A stretch of 64,000 bases of DNA, from contig CAJNDS010001101.1 in NCBI GenBank assembly GCA_905221605.1, positions 487,001 through 551,000 on the forward strand, in the 5' to 3' direction. The notes under the pieces are model-generated. The model did not search any database, was not told the origin of the DNA, and worked only from the letters and a program-made list of their open reading frames with translations. Origin of the DNA: Symbiodinium natans. Lineage: Eukaryota; Sar; Dinophyceae; Suessiales; Symbiodiniaceae. Positions 53,601 through 60,867 of the stretch are shown piece after piece. The translations under genes were made by a program, and so were the position numbers. How positions within the stretch are numbered: position 1 is the first letter of the stretch; each line of letters opens with the position of its first letter.

Positions 53601-56600
53601 ATATTGAGTTCTGCTCAGCAGGAAGTCAATCTGCGACTCGGCATTGCCCGTGTAGCAGGTTGTCCTGACAGGGGCGTTCCATGTGTTCAGTGCTGTTAGT
53701 CCAAAGGTCTGCAGAATATGCACCGATTCATCTGCATCCTTCGGCAGGTCCTTAGGCAGGACCCCCGGACCTGCATGTGGCAGTTGTTGTCTGAGACCAC
53801 AATTCATGTCTCCGCCAATAATAAGTGTGTTCCGGAGTGGTGTGGCGGATATGCCCCTCTGCATGGCCCTCCAGACTGACGCCCGATTTTGTACGTTCTT
53901 TTCGTCAGAGTCGCCATCCCGCCATACATGTTGATAACAGCACAAAACATCAATGCAGTTCCGCTTACCCTGTATTCTGGCGTGCAAAACTCGACCATTA
54001 AGCAGGGTCCGGTGCGATATTGCTTCAGGCTTGCCAAGTCGCTTGTGTATCAGAATCGCCACCCCTGCGCATTTATCTGATGTGTTTGCCCCGCTCGTCA
54101 TCACATACCAGTCTCCTGATTCGAATTGAGTGGTATCCTTCCAATGTGTTTCTTGCACACATACTACATCGGTCTTGTTGGGATGAGTTGCCAGCCAACG
54201 CATCATTTCCTGCCAAGCTGCTGACGAGGCACCGCCAATATTAAACGTCATAACTCGGCATCCATCTCGCAAGGATTCTTGCGATGCCCTATGGCTCCGC
54301 ATCGATCTCCCCGTCTTGGCCTTTGCAGCGGTTTCGGGAATGGGTGTGTTGGCTTCAGCTGAGAGTGAGGCAACTGTGTGTTGCCTGCCCCGATACCAGG
54401 TGGTGCCATGCTGTCGAGCTCGTTCGCGAGCTCGCCGAAAAGCTCTTTTGGCTATCCAATGTCGCCCTGGCCAGATGTTCTTAGGGTGTGAGCCAACTTC
54501 TTCGCTGTTCATGTGTTGCACTGGTAGAACAGATCTAAGGCCCCGGTGGGCCTCAGCTCCCGTCACCGTGTTGGCACCGGTGACAACCCTCGCTTCCGTG
54601 GCCAGAATCATAAACATCATAACGTAAGACAATGGCCTCCAACAGGCACCGACACCAGTGTGTTGGGGCCCCTGGCCACTCTGGGACTTGGGACCCAGAA
54701 AGCTCTGCTCAGCTCCTGTAGATGTCGTGTTGTTAAAATGAGTGTGTCGTCTCTGCCTATCTGCAACTTTCGCCCCAGTTGATCTGCATGTCCAACAATG
54801 CTTGCACAAGGTGGCTTTCTGAAACAAACACATCAGCACCATCAGTAAGGCCCAGCCTGTCCAGCAAGTAAAACACCATTTGTTGGCCCATTGGTCATTT
54901 ATGCATCGCACCTCCAAGACAAATTTGATTGCTCCACGAACCGTCCTAATCAATTCACGGTGCCATCTGAGCATGGTGCCAAGAGCTGTGTTCCACCTGG
55001 TCGTCATGGAGTAGGACCTGGGCAAACGAGTGTTGCATGGCTGATGGAAAAATAGATGTATCATTGCTGTGCAGTATTGACTCTTGTAAACCACCGCAGC
55101 AAACAACATCCAACATACCATGTACCTACCACTCTGCATCATGCTGGCTGCCATATATCCCGCGAAGGCTTGCGAGCTGTATCCAGGGCGGCTCGGTGCA
55201 CTTTTGGCCGTTGAGCCTTGATAAGAAGATTGATCCACCTCTGGTCGATCTGTAGAGCCCGGATCTTCGGAGGGCTGGCCGGGAGCCGGGTTGGCTTCAA
55301 TCCCAGGCTTCCAAGACTGCTGTACACATGACCCTTTCTTCAAGGTATGTACCGTCCTGGCGGCGATCCACAACGCCCTCAGCGCGACGGAGCTCGAGGC
55401 CTGGATCACCTGGTCCGTCTTCTTTCCATGCTTGACACTTTCGTTGGCATTGTAGAGGACCTCCCATTTGGCCGCCCAGAATTGTCCGTCCCCGCACATG
55501 TGGACCCAGTGAATGTAGTTCTCCGCCTTCCGCTGCAGGTCATCCTTGTGCAAGTACACCCCAGGTCGTCCAGCGAAGAACCGATCGCCCTTGGTCTCGT
55601 CCTCACTGGGGCGGAGCCCACCCTGATATAAGATGGAGTAGAGTGCTTCCATCTTGCACCCATGCCATCCTCGCTGCCAGTTGCCCTCACTGAGAGGCAA
55701 CACAGTGAACGGCAGCCATTCCAAACGAAACCATTGGTCGGGCTGGGCTTCCACCGCTCCGAACTTTGCCCACAAGGATTCACCATGCGATCCCGGCCGC
55801 GTGGAAAGGAAGTCCTGCAGGAATTGCACCACCCCTTTGGCCGTCATAGGCTCCCCTTCCGGGAGTTGCAGCTGTTTTCGGGTAACGGCACTCCAAGTCT
55901 GAAGGTCTTGGTTGTTCCAGTCGCCCGGGGTGCCACACGCGCTGCTGTCAAAAGGGGGGGCTCGGCAACGATGTTCTGCCTCTGCTGTAGGGCCTGCTCT
56001 GCGTGGTCCAGCTGCAGCTGGTCGGGTTGAAGCTCGGGCGCGCATACCAAACGCACCAATTCTGCGCCGCAGCATGAGGCGTATGCTGTCCAGCCTTGCC
56101 TGCTCCTGTGCAGTGGGTGGAGCTGCCCTTGCTGCTTCTGGGACGGAACGTGGCAATGTGCCCACTGATCCCTTTGGCAGCTTGCGAGGTCGGCGCTTCA
56201 AGGCCGGGAGTTCCCGGCGTTCGGTGGCCTCCGTTGTAGGCCCCTGGCGCAAGGCCTGCTTTGCCGCACGGCGTGCTCTCTTGGCCTCGTTCTTCGCCCG
56301 GATTTTTGCTCGCCGTGCCTTGCGCTCCTCCTTGCTTTCCGGTCTTGGCTCCGGAGTCGGCGTCTTGGCCGGTACCTCCGCTGCTGCAGGTGGTCTGGCA
56401 CTCGAGGACTGCGTCGCCGCCCCTGGGTAAGCCCTGGTGGTCTCGGCCACCACGGGTGGCCTTCTTCTTGGAAGTGGGCTTCTGTCCCGGTTCGAGAGCC
56501 TCCTCCGGAGGGGTGTTCGCGATACCGACCGGCCTCGCTCCATTGCTCCTCTGAGTCCAGGACTACCATGCGCTGACCTCAAGTTCGAGCCCAGCTGCCA

Positions 56601-56822
56601 TCGTCTGAGCCCCTTGTTCCAAGCTGCTTTGTGGTAGCTGTGCATGTATAGATCGAACTGTGCAGGGACCTTGCATTGTACCCACCCAAGAAGACTCAGC
56701 GCCTTGCGTGTAATGCCATCTCTTGCTTGTTGTAGAGCTGACCTGACCAGATTGCAAGATCGGTATTGTCCAGTGCACCACTTCAGATAAGATAACTGCC
56801 CCGGACCGAGGACCCCACTCAT
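49869..56822 (-). CDS. LINE B ORF2: ART-like segment, EEP endonuclease, RT, C2H2 fingers
   Basis: ATG 56822 opens 2317 codons; MERGRSVSRTP at 56543 is an alternative start. Order: Arg/Ser and Ala/Lys-rich basic tail (94-280); ART-like segment (about 370-500); hydrophobic segments near 570-590, 650-670 and 725-745; EEP (APE-like) endonuclease 857-1110 with FNIGG, VQETHW, GGDMN, QIDFL and RHAPVFG; RT about 1390-1700 with LRPIGLL, motif A FSLDLEGAFDAV and YADD near 52055; a thumb-like region; zinc fingers CPECGTYFSSL, CRGCKHKFQSW, CCLCARWIKDP and CPYCTRPSYSRH (about 1850-2040). The reading after about 50640 is Gly/Ser/Arg-rich and is the out-of-frame shadow of ORF3, so the functional protein probably ends or shifts near there. 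The endonuclease nicks the target and RT primes from it. Confidence 0.9.
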   Translation of the reverse strand: MSGVLGPGQLSYLKWCTGQYRSCNLVRSALQQARDGITRKALSLLGWVQCKVPAQFDLYMHSYHKAAWNKGLRRWQLGSNLRSAHGSPGLRGAMERGRSVSRTPLRRRLSNRDRSPLPRRRPPVVAETTRAYPGAATQSSSARPPAAAEVPAKTPTPEPRPESKEERKARRAKIRAKNEAKRARRAAKQALRQGPTTEATERRELPALKRRPRKLPKGSVGTLPRSVPEAARAAPPTAQEQARLDSIRLMLRRRIGAFGMRARASTRPAAAGPRRAGPTAEAEHRCRAPPFDSSACGTPGDWNNQDLQTWSAVTRKQLQLPEGEPMTAKGVVQFLQDFLSTRPGSHGESLWAKFGAVEAQPDQWFRLEWLPFTVLPLSEGNWQRGWHGCKMEALYSILYQGGLRPSEDETKGDRFFAGRPGVYLHKDDLQRKAENYIHWVHMCGDGQFWAAKWEVLYNANESVKHGKKTDQVIQASSSVALRALWIAARTVHTLKKGSCVQQSWKPGIEANPAPGQPSEDPGSTDRPEVDQSSYQGSTAKSAPSRPGYSSQAFAGYMAASMMQSGRYMVCWMLFAAVVYKSQYCTAMIHLFFHQPCNTRLPRSYSMTTRWNTALGTMLRWHRELIRTVRGAIKFVLEVRCINDQWANKWCFTCWTGWALLMVLMCLFQKATLCKHCWTCRSTGAKVADRQRRHTHFNNTTSTGAEQSFLGPKSQSGQGPQHTGVGACWRPLSYVMMFMILATEARVVTGANTVTGAEAHRGLRSVLPVQHMNSEEVGSHPKNIWPGRHWIAKRAFRRARERARQHGTTWYRGRQHTVASLSAEANTPIPETAAKAKTGRSMRSHRASQESLRDGCRVMTFNIGGASSAAWQEMMRWLATHPNKTDVVCVQETHWKDTTQFESGDWYVMTSGANTSDKCAGVAILIHKRLGKPEAISHRTLLNGRVLHARIQGKRNCIDVLCCYQHVWRDGDSDEKNVQNRASVWRAMQRGISATPLRNTLIIGGDMNCGLRQQLPHAGPGVLPKDLPKDADESVHILQTFGLTALNTWNAPVRTTCYTGNAESQIDFLLSRTQYAKGKAKYSGPDPLCELGAWKTNRHAPVFGFVYATQPWQQQRAKRQSHAMDIPMLQTAIAKNTAEAKQLRQDICAGLEMTPESTDLQTEIENIEHILNTSAASIFPPRDKPDNRVCVQPKFRVAAKEMWQAYRTMRRWRINTGRSIPQAWAASVKFAKLSRQLKKAAKTVKKEMAERVMQDMEAAAKSGDTRLVWEATKKLAPWKPRSRFCLRGEAGEMLGSQEQLEELLKFSRNKFGCWPDYVPNHILQETMAVSVQELEKAMGALPYRRAVPKGCAPSALWRLCSTTVAPRMAQALKVQWAAGTKGLVPASLKDTQLAWLAKPNKPSSRPDGLRPIGLLHPVGKVLCTILRTRLRPLLEQALISRPQYAYTTGRSTLDALLRAHGHIRKAQQLVTAQRKSIYDLHAGAKQHQCVGGITFSLDLEGAFDAVPRPYLVHSLRRLGVDEDLVQLLMGFHHGARYRMAVGVCEGSIESSCGIKQGCKVAPFLFVAFTIAIMDELQQRLTSEWLTEGFTFYADDALASWLITSPEVLTKSLAGIQTVIDVFNSYGMKLSAKKTVVLYNIQGNEAKKILKTKLVWKQQIKYMQYVQNGEDFLVQVKSAHEYLGTILAYRDSAMRSLEHRLQKARGQYAALRKTLHAKRIISKKLRFRIWQAGVWSSASYGLTATGIRPKGVARIRAMAARQVRAISGKPAHLTFVSNAEIRQMFDMTPVVEQLHQQAKKKLQELELLANTHPSDIRGHPLAVEQLRQVIAEFDVPPEDSQLHRVEMGALEQVACPECGTYFSSLKTMRQHRARVHGIKVTRDVTFDAARHAIGGLPQCRGCKHKFQSWTALQKHVEQSSCFMTKEPEEGLQQPDGEPPVNEDVSLRANPEVARIIMAESWEAVVSSQFAEQLKQHCCLCARWIKDPTALKRHLKQTHKSDWEYVADRFEIRCAAFKHRLIRDGTCPYCTRPSYSRHFKQCNIIFQSAILGLLHEQQHGLAAPDDDVLQPPPSQPECGAASRRSQHSAGPATECGQHAPTDAEPADPTTALEDAKTSRKGRREQGQSRRGEDQQDVGPPGDNCSPPRGCPSLIATGQGLLSTHDSVGARRVAHPFVEGQPGMASATRTRSDFGPGIATHGDAPGHCLRAGRKNSEASNQRGVTQAGPKSGMAEGGTRLRVPEVGPGEGGPPGQRANPTAVDRRSPAVDHGDTAHAATPLHHQVLRGQIDEEGATTGGSGHLSAGSVAQRGGSRQACIEI
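55300..55720 (-). other. ADP-ribosyltransferase-like segment in LINE B ORF2
   Basis: WHGCKMEALYSILYQGGLRP matches the HG(T)-x-I-x-x-G-L entry motif of ART/PARP-type folds. GRPGVYLHKDDLQRKAENYI and QFWAAKWEVLYN follow like the middle strands. No clear catalytic Glu was identified. The resemblance to the Tpt1/KptA-like module in the copia element is limited to the HxT...I..G pattern. Weak call. Confidence 0.4.
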
Positions 56823-57091
56823 CTTGCACCACCTGCAGCCAAGGCTGTGTCACAGCATTGCATATCAACCACTCCATTTGCCAGAAACTGCGCAACACAG
56901 GAATCCGATCGATTGGCACAATCTTTTCCGCTGCAAGTATCTGTGCTGCATTGTCCCATTGTGAAAACAGACAACCATAGACGTCGACTGTAAGTGCATC
57001 CATACTGCATGGGGACTCGCTGTTTGTACATCCATCTGTCTGTTTGTATCTCGGGGGCCCTTGACAGGCATGCATCGGGACCCTTTGTCGC

Positions 57092-57667
57092 CTAGCTCGT
57101 CGATGGCCTGCCCCGATCACTGCCCGCATCCTCATCTGACGACGGTGGAAAGATATCATCTTCTCGGGCGAATATGTTGGGGTACGCCCTGCCATACTCA
57201 TCGTAGTAGTGCCGGCATGATCTGGTAGGCGGAGGGGGGCCGCCCGGTGGGCGAACATCCGGCAGGGCCAATGGTGGATGCGTTCTGGCGAGGAGCTCCT
57301 CGTGGCCTTCTCGCAACCATGCCACATGTAGGTCATCCAAGTCCAGTACCACCCTTGTTGTTGCATTGGCATTGTCTCGGGTAGCGGCCCCTGCCGTGCT
57401 TGCCATTGTCGTCGGCCTTGTATTTCCAGAGGATGATGCTGACGGTTCATCTCGAGATCCACGGCGACTTGGATTGTTGCAGGGAACAGCAGCCTGGGGA
57501 GATCTGGAACGCCCGGCTTCGACTGCATCCGCTGTACCTCGCCTTGGCCGCGTGTTGCCACCACCCCGGCTCGCCATGTTGCCCAGCCGTCTCCGATATA
57601 CAACGAACAACTTGTACCGTGAGCTTCCCAAGCCAGATACTGCAAAGCTGTTAAGATCGGGCTGCAT
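57092..57667 (-). CDS. LINE B ORF1b: RGG/RS-rich then acidic protein
   Basis: ATG 57667 (191 aa), or MASRGGGNTRPRRG at about 57577. Basic, Gly/Arg/Ser-rich first half; middle VVLDLDDLHVAWLREGHEEL; Pro-rich; acidic end EDDIFPPSSDEDAGSD. Composition suits a LINE ORF1 RNA-binding protein, but no known ORF1 fold was recognised. A 543-codon frame overlapping it on the same strand (56563-58194) looks less like protein (Trp-rich) and was not chosen. Confidence 0.5.
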   Translation of the reverse strand: MQPDLNSFAVSGLGSSRYKLFVVYRRRLGNMASRGGGNTRPRRGTADAVEAGRSRSPQAAVPCNNPSRRGSRDEPSASSSGNTRPTTMASTAGAATRDNANATTRVVLDLDDLHVAWLREGHEELLARTHPPLALPDVRPPGGPPPPTRSCRHYYDEYGRAYPNIFAREDDIFPPSSDEDAGSDRGRPSTS

Positions 57668-58045
57668 TCAGTCCAAAGCATGTAGGCTGGATGCTGCTTC
57701 CCAACAGGCAGTAAAGCAACTGGACATGTAAGCATGCAAGCGGTCATTGAAATCCCGTGCAAATACCATCTTTGCAAAACCCAGGATGCCTCGAAGCGAT
57801 TGTCCTTCCAGCAGAAGTCGGCATAGTCGGGCCAAGGAACCTCGAGGGGGTTGGAACTTGCTGGACACACGTCTGCTTGACTCGTCTCGAATAAATTCAA
57901 GGATGTACTCCACTGCTGCACCTCTTGCCAGCTTGCAATTGCACTGAACCCTTCTGAGCTTCCATCCGGCCATTTTGTTGTGTGTATGTGTTGCAGATAT
58001 GAGCCAATGCTCGCCACCAAGTGCCCATGCCAAATCAGCAGCCAT
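57668..58045 (-). CDS. LINE B ORF1a: small ORF ending in TGA directly before ORF1b
   Basis: First ATG 58045 (MAADLAWALGG; the frame is open further up to 58225 without ATG). 125 aa with ARGAAVEYILEFIRDESSRR and CRLLLEGQSLRGILGFA, helical composition. It ends LHALD-TGA and the next codon is the ATG of ORF1b in the same frame, so the two may be one protein with readthrough or a single point mutation. Function unknown. Confidence 0.45.
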   Translation of the reverse strand: MAADLAWALGGEHWLISATHTHNKMAGWKLRRVQCNCKLARGAAVEYILEFIRDESSRRVSSKFQPPRGSLARLCRLLLEGQSLRGILGFAKMVFARDFNDRLHAYMSSCFTACWEAASSLHALD

Positions 58046-58300
58046 GAAAAGAGCATAAACCAGTTGAGCGCCCAACCGGTGCTGCAAGTGTCGAAAACTG
58101 ATCTTCTCTTTTGTAGACAAACACAATGCAGCAAGCTCCAGTTTCCAGTTGTAAAGAAAGAATACTGAAAACGCAGAAAGATGTTGTCGAACAATGCAGT
58201 GAAAAAGAGATCGTGGACAAGGCAACCTCCACGTCCCTATGGCAGCAACTCCTACAAAGAAGTGCTAAGAACACGACAAGAAGTTTGAGCCCGGAAGCTT
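58046..58300 (-). other. 5' region of LINE B
   Basis: About 250 bases upstream of the first ATG. No promoter signal recognised. It joins the 3' end of element A head-to-tail. Confidence 0.4.
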
Positions 58301-58780
58301 GGCACGCTTGTCCTTTTTCATTCATTCATTCATTCATTCGCATCAACTGTGGCAGTTGTCATGCGGGCGAGTGTGAGCTAGTCACCCCTCTCTGCTGGAG
58401 GGTTCGCCGGTGTGAGGCAGATAAAAACCCTGCTGTGCCCCGTGGAGCCCGACAGCAAAGTTGTACAATCCTAGAAAGATAAACACTGCCTTTGGCAGCC
58501 GCAAAGCTGTGCTCCTCAGAGCCCGACAGCTGAGGTGTCACAGCTGGGAACTAACAAGTGAAGCTAACAAGCAAATAAAAACTGTACAGGAGACATCATG
58601 AGGGCCAGCTAGTCTACAGCCTATGTCTACTCCTTGTCAGAGTGTCGACTCACAAGGCGAGGAGACCTCAGGCCTTGTTGGACTGAGTGTAGAGAGTTAG
58701 CCTCTCATGTTTGAGAGCTTGAGAATCATGAGTGTCCTGCGTACACCAGTGGGGAGTGGAGGCCACTTTCCCTTGTAGAA
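58301..58780 (-). promoter_or_regulatory. 3' UTR and tail of LINE A
   Basis: Contains GCTGGGAACTAACAAG (plus; 58543-58558), a (CATT)5 tract (58319-58338) that reads (GAAT)n on the element strand, then A5 and GGACAAGCGTGCC. AATAAAA-like words occur on plus near 58424 and 58574 only. Motifs are shared with LINE B. Confidence 0.5.
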
Positions 58781-59950
58781 TCACACATGGCTATTGATGC
58801 GGTATGCAAGCAAGTAGCAGTTGGTAAGAATGGCCTGTCGTGTGGCATCCGTCCCTGGCGTGGCGGCTTGGCCGTCGTCATGTACGAGGTGGCAGGACCA
58901 AATATCCTCGGTGTCACCAGGAAAGTAGAATGCCTGATAGTGCCCGGCCGTTACCACCTTGCCTATGTGCATGACCCCTCCGCATAGCTTGTATGGGGTG
59001 TTGACGATGTCACCGGCATGTCCAGTGAATGTGGGAACTGTGAGATTTTTGTGTATTTCAATCCTCTGCCGCGTTTTCCTAATGCCTCCGGCTGATTGGA
59101 CAAATCTTCCGATCTGGAGGATGAGAAGTTCGGGGGGTCTAGTCAAGGCATGTGGCGGGTCTTGTGTATGCCAAGCTGTTACTGCATCCTGTATTCTGAA
59201 GGGGTGTTGGACCACCAGTCTTATGTGCGGACAGTTGAACTGCTCATCCAAGATTTCATATGCCCCTGCTTGTGGTCGTCTAGCTTCCCATCCCCCCTTG
59301 AGTGCCACGCAGTCCGTGCGGTTGCAAAGATGCTGCAGAAACTCAGCCGCGTCATGCTGTCGCGTGGGCTTCTGCCATCCTGGCCATATGAAGTTCCATG
59401 CCGGGTGTCTGGCAATATTCAGGTGCTGGTTGGATCTTGAGGCCTGTGCGATGGCCCCATTGATTTCGCCCAGACCTGATATAAAAGCATCATGGGACCG
59501 AGCATAGTGCAGCATGTGAATCACTGCGTTGGCATAGCAAAGGTTATGTGGATTAGTTAGTGCGAGTGATCTAGCATGAGGCTCATTGGTTACACGATCG
59601 CGGGTGCGCCATGCCAATAAAGAGCCCTCCACTTTTGTCCCCGCGCCCGCAGTCCCATGTGTTCCCCTTGATGGGATGCCTACCTGACCCTGTTTCGGTG
59701 TACTCTTCACTGGTTGTTCAGTGGTCTCACTCACCGAATGCCCCGATGCCCCATCCATGCTGCCTTTGACCTTGTTCTTAGTGCAAGCCGGATCATTCAG
59801 AGTGCTAGGGGGTTTTTTCGCTGACATGACATGGACGGGGGCTGAAAAGAAATTGCGGATGCCTGTCTGCAGTTGCTCCTTCTCAGTCTCTTTTTGACTG
59901 AGCATGGGGCGCGGAGTCCGCTTTCCCCCGGATTTCCCTTGCCTGCTCTT
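58781..59950 (-). CDS. LINE A USP (C19) deubiquitinase domain
   Basis: C-terminal part of a 1303-codon frame (62692-58781). From about residue 915 it reads through a linker with IRNFFSAPVHVM and then a USP: Cys box NPHNLCYANAVIHML (Cys near 59538), QHDAAEFLQ, LLILQIGRF, YKLCGGVMHIGKV-x-x-x-GHYQAFYF with the His near 58945, and LVHDDGQAA with Asp. All three triad residues are present, so unlike element B the catalytic domain reads intact. About 260 residues, at the short end for USPs, with no ubiquitin-like insert. Confidence 0.85.
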   Translation of the reverse strand, partial: KSRQGKSGGKRTPRPMLSQKETEKEQLQTGIRNFFSAPVHVMSAKKPPSTLNDPACTKNKVKGSMDGASGHSVSETTEQPVKSTPKQGQVGIPSRGTHGTAGAGTKVEGSLLAWRTRDRVTNEPHARSLALTNPHNLCYANAVIHMLHYARSHDAFISGLGEINGAIAQASRSNQHLNIARHPAWNFIWPGWQKPTRQHDAAEFLQHLCNRTDCVALKGGWEARRPQAGAYEILDEQFNCPHIRLVVQHPFRIQDAVTAWHTQDPPHALTRPPELLILQIGRFVQSAGGIRKTRQRIEIHKNLTVPTFTGHAGDIVNTPYKLCGGVMHIGKVVTAGHYQAFYFPGDTEDIWSCHLVHDDGQAATPGTDATRQAILTNCYLLAYRINSHV

Positions 59951-60867
59951 TAGATCTGCAGTCTCTCGAGCTCCTTGGTGAGCGCCGTCTTGCCCACTCG
60001 CTCCCGTCTCAAGCGTAGACCGATCAGCTTGCCCGCGCAGTTGTTTGCCAAGAGGTCCAGGTCGTGGTAGACGGCTGCCGCCTGTTGATGGACAGTGAGC
60101 GTCAGGACCATGGTGATCACTTCCGCCTGCAGGTCCGGCTTCAGTGGTCGTAGGCTTTGGAACCGGTGCACTGTGTTGTCCTTGGCGGTGTTTGTGATGA
60201 GCTGGTTGACTGCCTTTTTTGCGTCCTCGTGAGTGAGGTTGTCCCGACTTGATGGTAGCGCCTTTTTCTGTACCGGATTCCACTCGTTGTAGATCCACTG
60301 GAGCGGAGACCGCGTTGCCCATCCTGCTGTTTCTGCTACCTGTAGTACCTTGGTGTCGGACTCGATTTTCTCGAGGCGTGCTTTCCATTCCATGAGTAGT
60401 ACTCCCCATAGCGTGGCCCTCAGCGAGGTGTTGACCGTGCCTTCCTCGAACTTTGTGTTCCATGTTGCGCTGGCCTGGATCAGCATGGAGACAATGCCGT
60501 GGTTCGTCGTGTCCAGGAAGAACACGTAGCTCCGGTCTGCCTCCAAGATCGTCAGTTGGTGTTCGTGTCTGAGTGCTGTTTTGACCAAGGTTTTCAAGGC
60601 CGTTCTCACCGTCTCCTCGTCCAGCGACTCCAGGTCCATCATCAACTCGTCTTCTGCTTCCTGGTCCCGATCCCGTTTTGCCTTGGGAGGTGCCTTGCCT
60701 GCGCCCTTGCCCATGCCCTTTCGATACTTTTGCGGCGTCCCCTGCGTCAGTCTGTGTCTGACGGACGCTTGTCTCTGTGGTGTAGGCGTCGTCGCCAGTG
60801 GTGAGCTGAGGCCCCACACTGCCGCCATCTGTTGCTCTGGCGTGGTCTCCACTGACGTGGAGGTCAT
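59950..60867 (-). CDS. LINE A ORF3 front part: helical domain
   Basis: ATG 60867 (MTSTSVETTPEQQ) lies in the +1 frame relative to the finger frame; the frame is open further up to 60963 without needing an ATG. A basic KGMGKGAGKAPPKAKRDRDQ stretch, then the domain shared with element B: TALRHEHQLTILEADRSYVF and IYNEWNPVQKKAL. It ends QI-TAA at 59950, whereas in element B this domain continues in frame into the USP; here the USP is in the -1 frame, so a one-base deletion (or frameshift) lies near 59950-59990. The function of the domain is unknown. Confidence 0.65.
   Translation of the reverse strand: MTSTSVETTPEQQMAAVWGLSSPLATTPTPQRQASVRHRLTQGTPQKYRKGMGKGAGKAPPKAKRDRDQEAEDELMMDLESLDEETVRTALKTLVKTALRHEHQLTILEADRSYVFFLDTTNHGIVSMLIQASATWNTKFEEGTVNTSLRATLWGVLLMEWKARLEKIESDTKVLQVAETAGWATRSPLQWIYNEWNPVQKKALPSSRDNLTHEDAKKAVNQLITNTAKDNTVHRFQSLRPLKPDLQAEVITMVLTLTVHQQAAAVYHDLDLLANNCAGKLIGLRLRRERVGKTALTKELERLQI

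Larger units (their letters stand above)
48579..58300 (-). mobile_element. LINE-class retrotransposon B
   Basis: Minus-strand ORF1 region, giant ORF2 with EEP endonuclease and RT, and ORF3 with a USP domain. The 3' limit is placed at the motif GGACAAGCGTGCC (minus; 48591-48579), which recurs at the equivalent place in element A. The 5' limit near 58300 is set by that copy. Not fully intact: ORF3 is shifted near 49230. Confidence 0.85.

Noticed and set aside
56563-58194. A 543-codon minus-strand frame upstream of LINE B ORF2
   Set aside because: It overlaps ORF1a and ORF1b in another frame, is Trp/Cys/Ser-rich and has no domain. The competing frame gives more protein-like products, so I treat this as a shadow.
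59960-60860. Middle part of the 1303-codon LINE A frame as a real domain
   Set aside because: Thr/Gly/Arg-rich, no motifs. The +1 frame in the same place encodes the domain conserved with element B.
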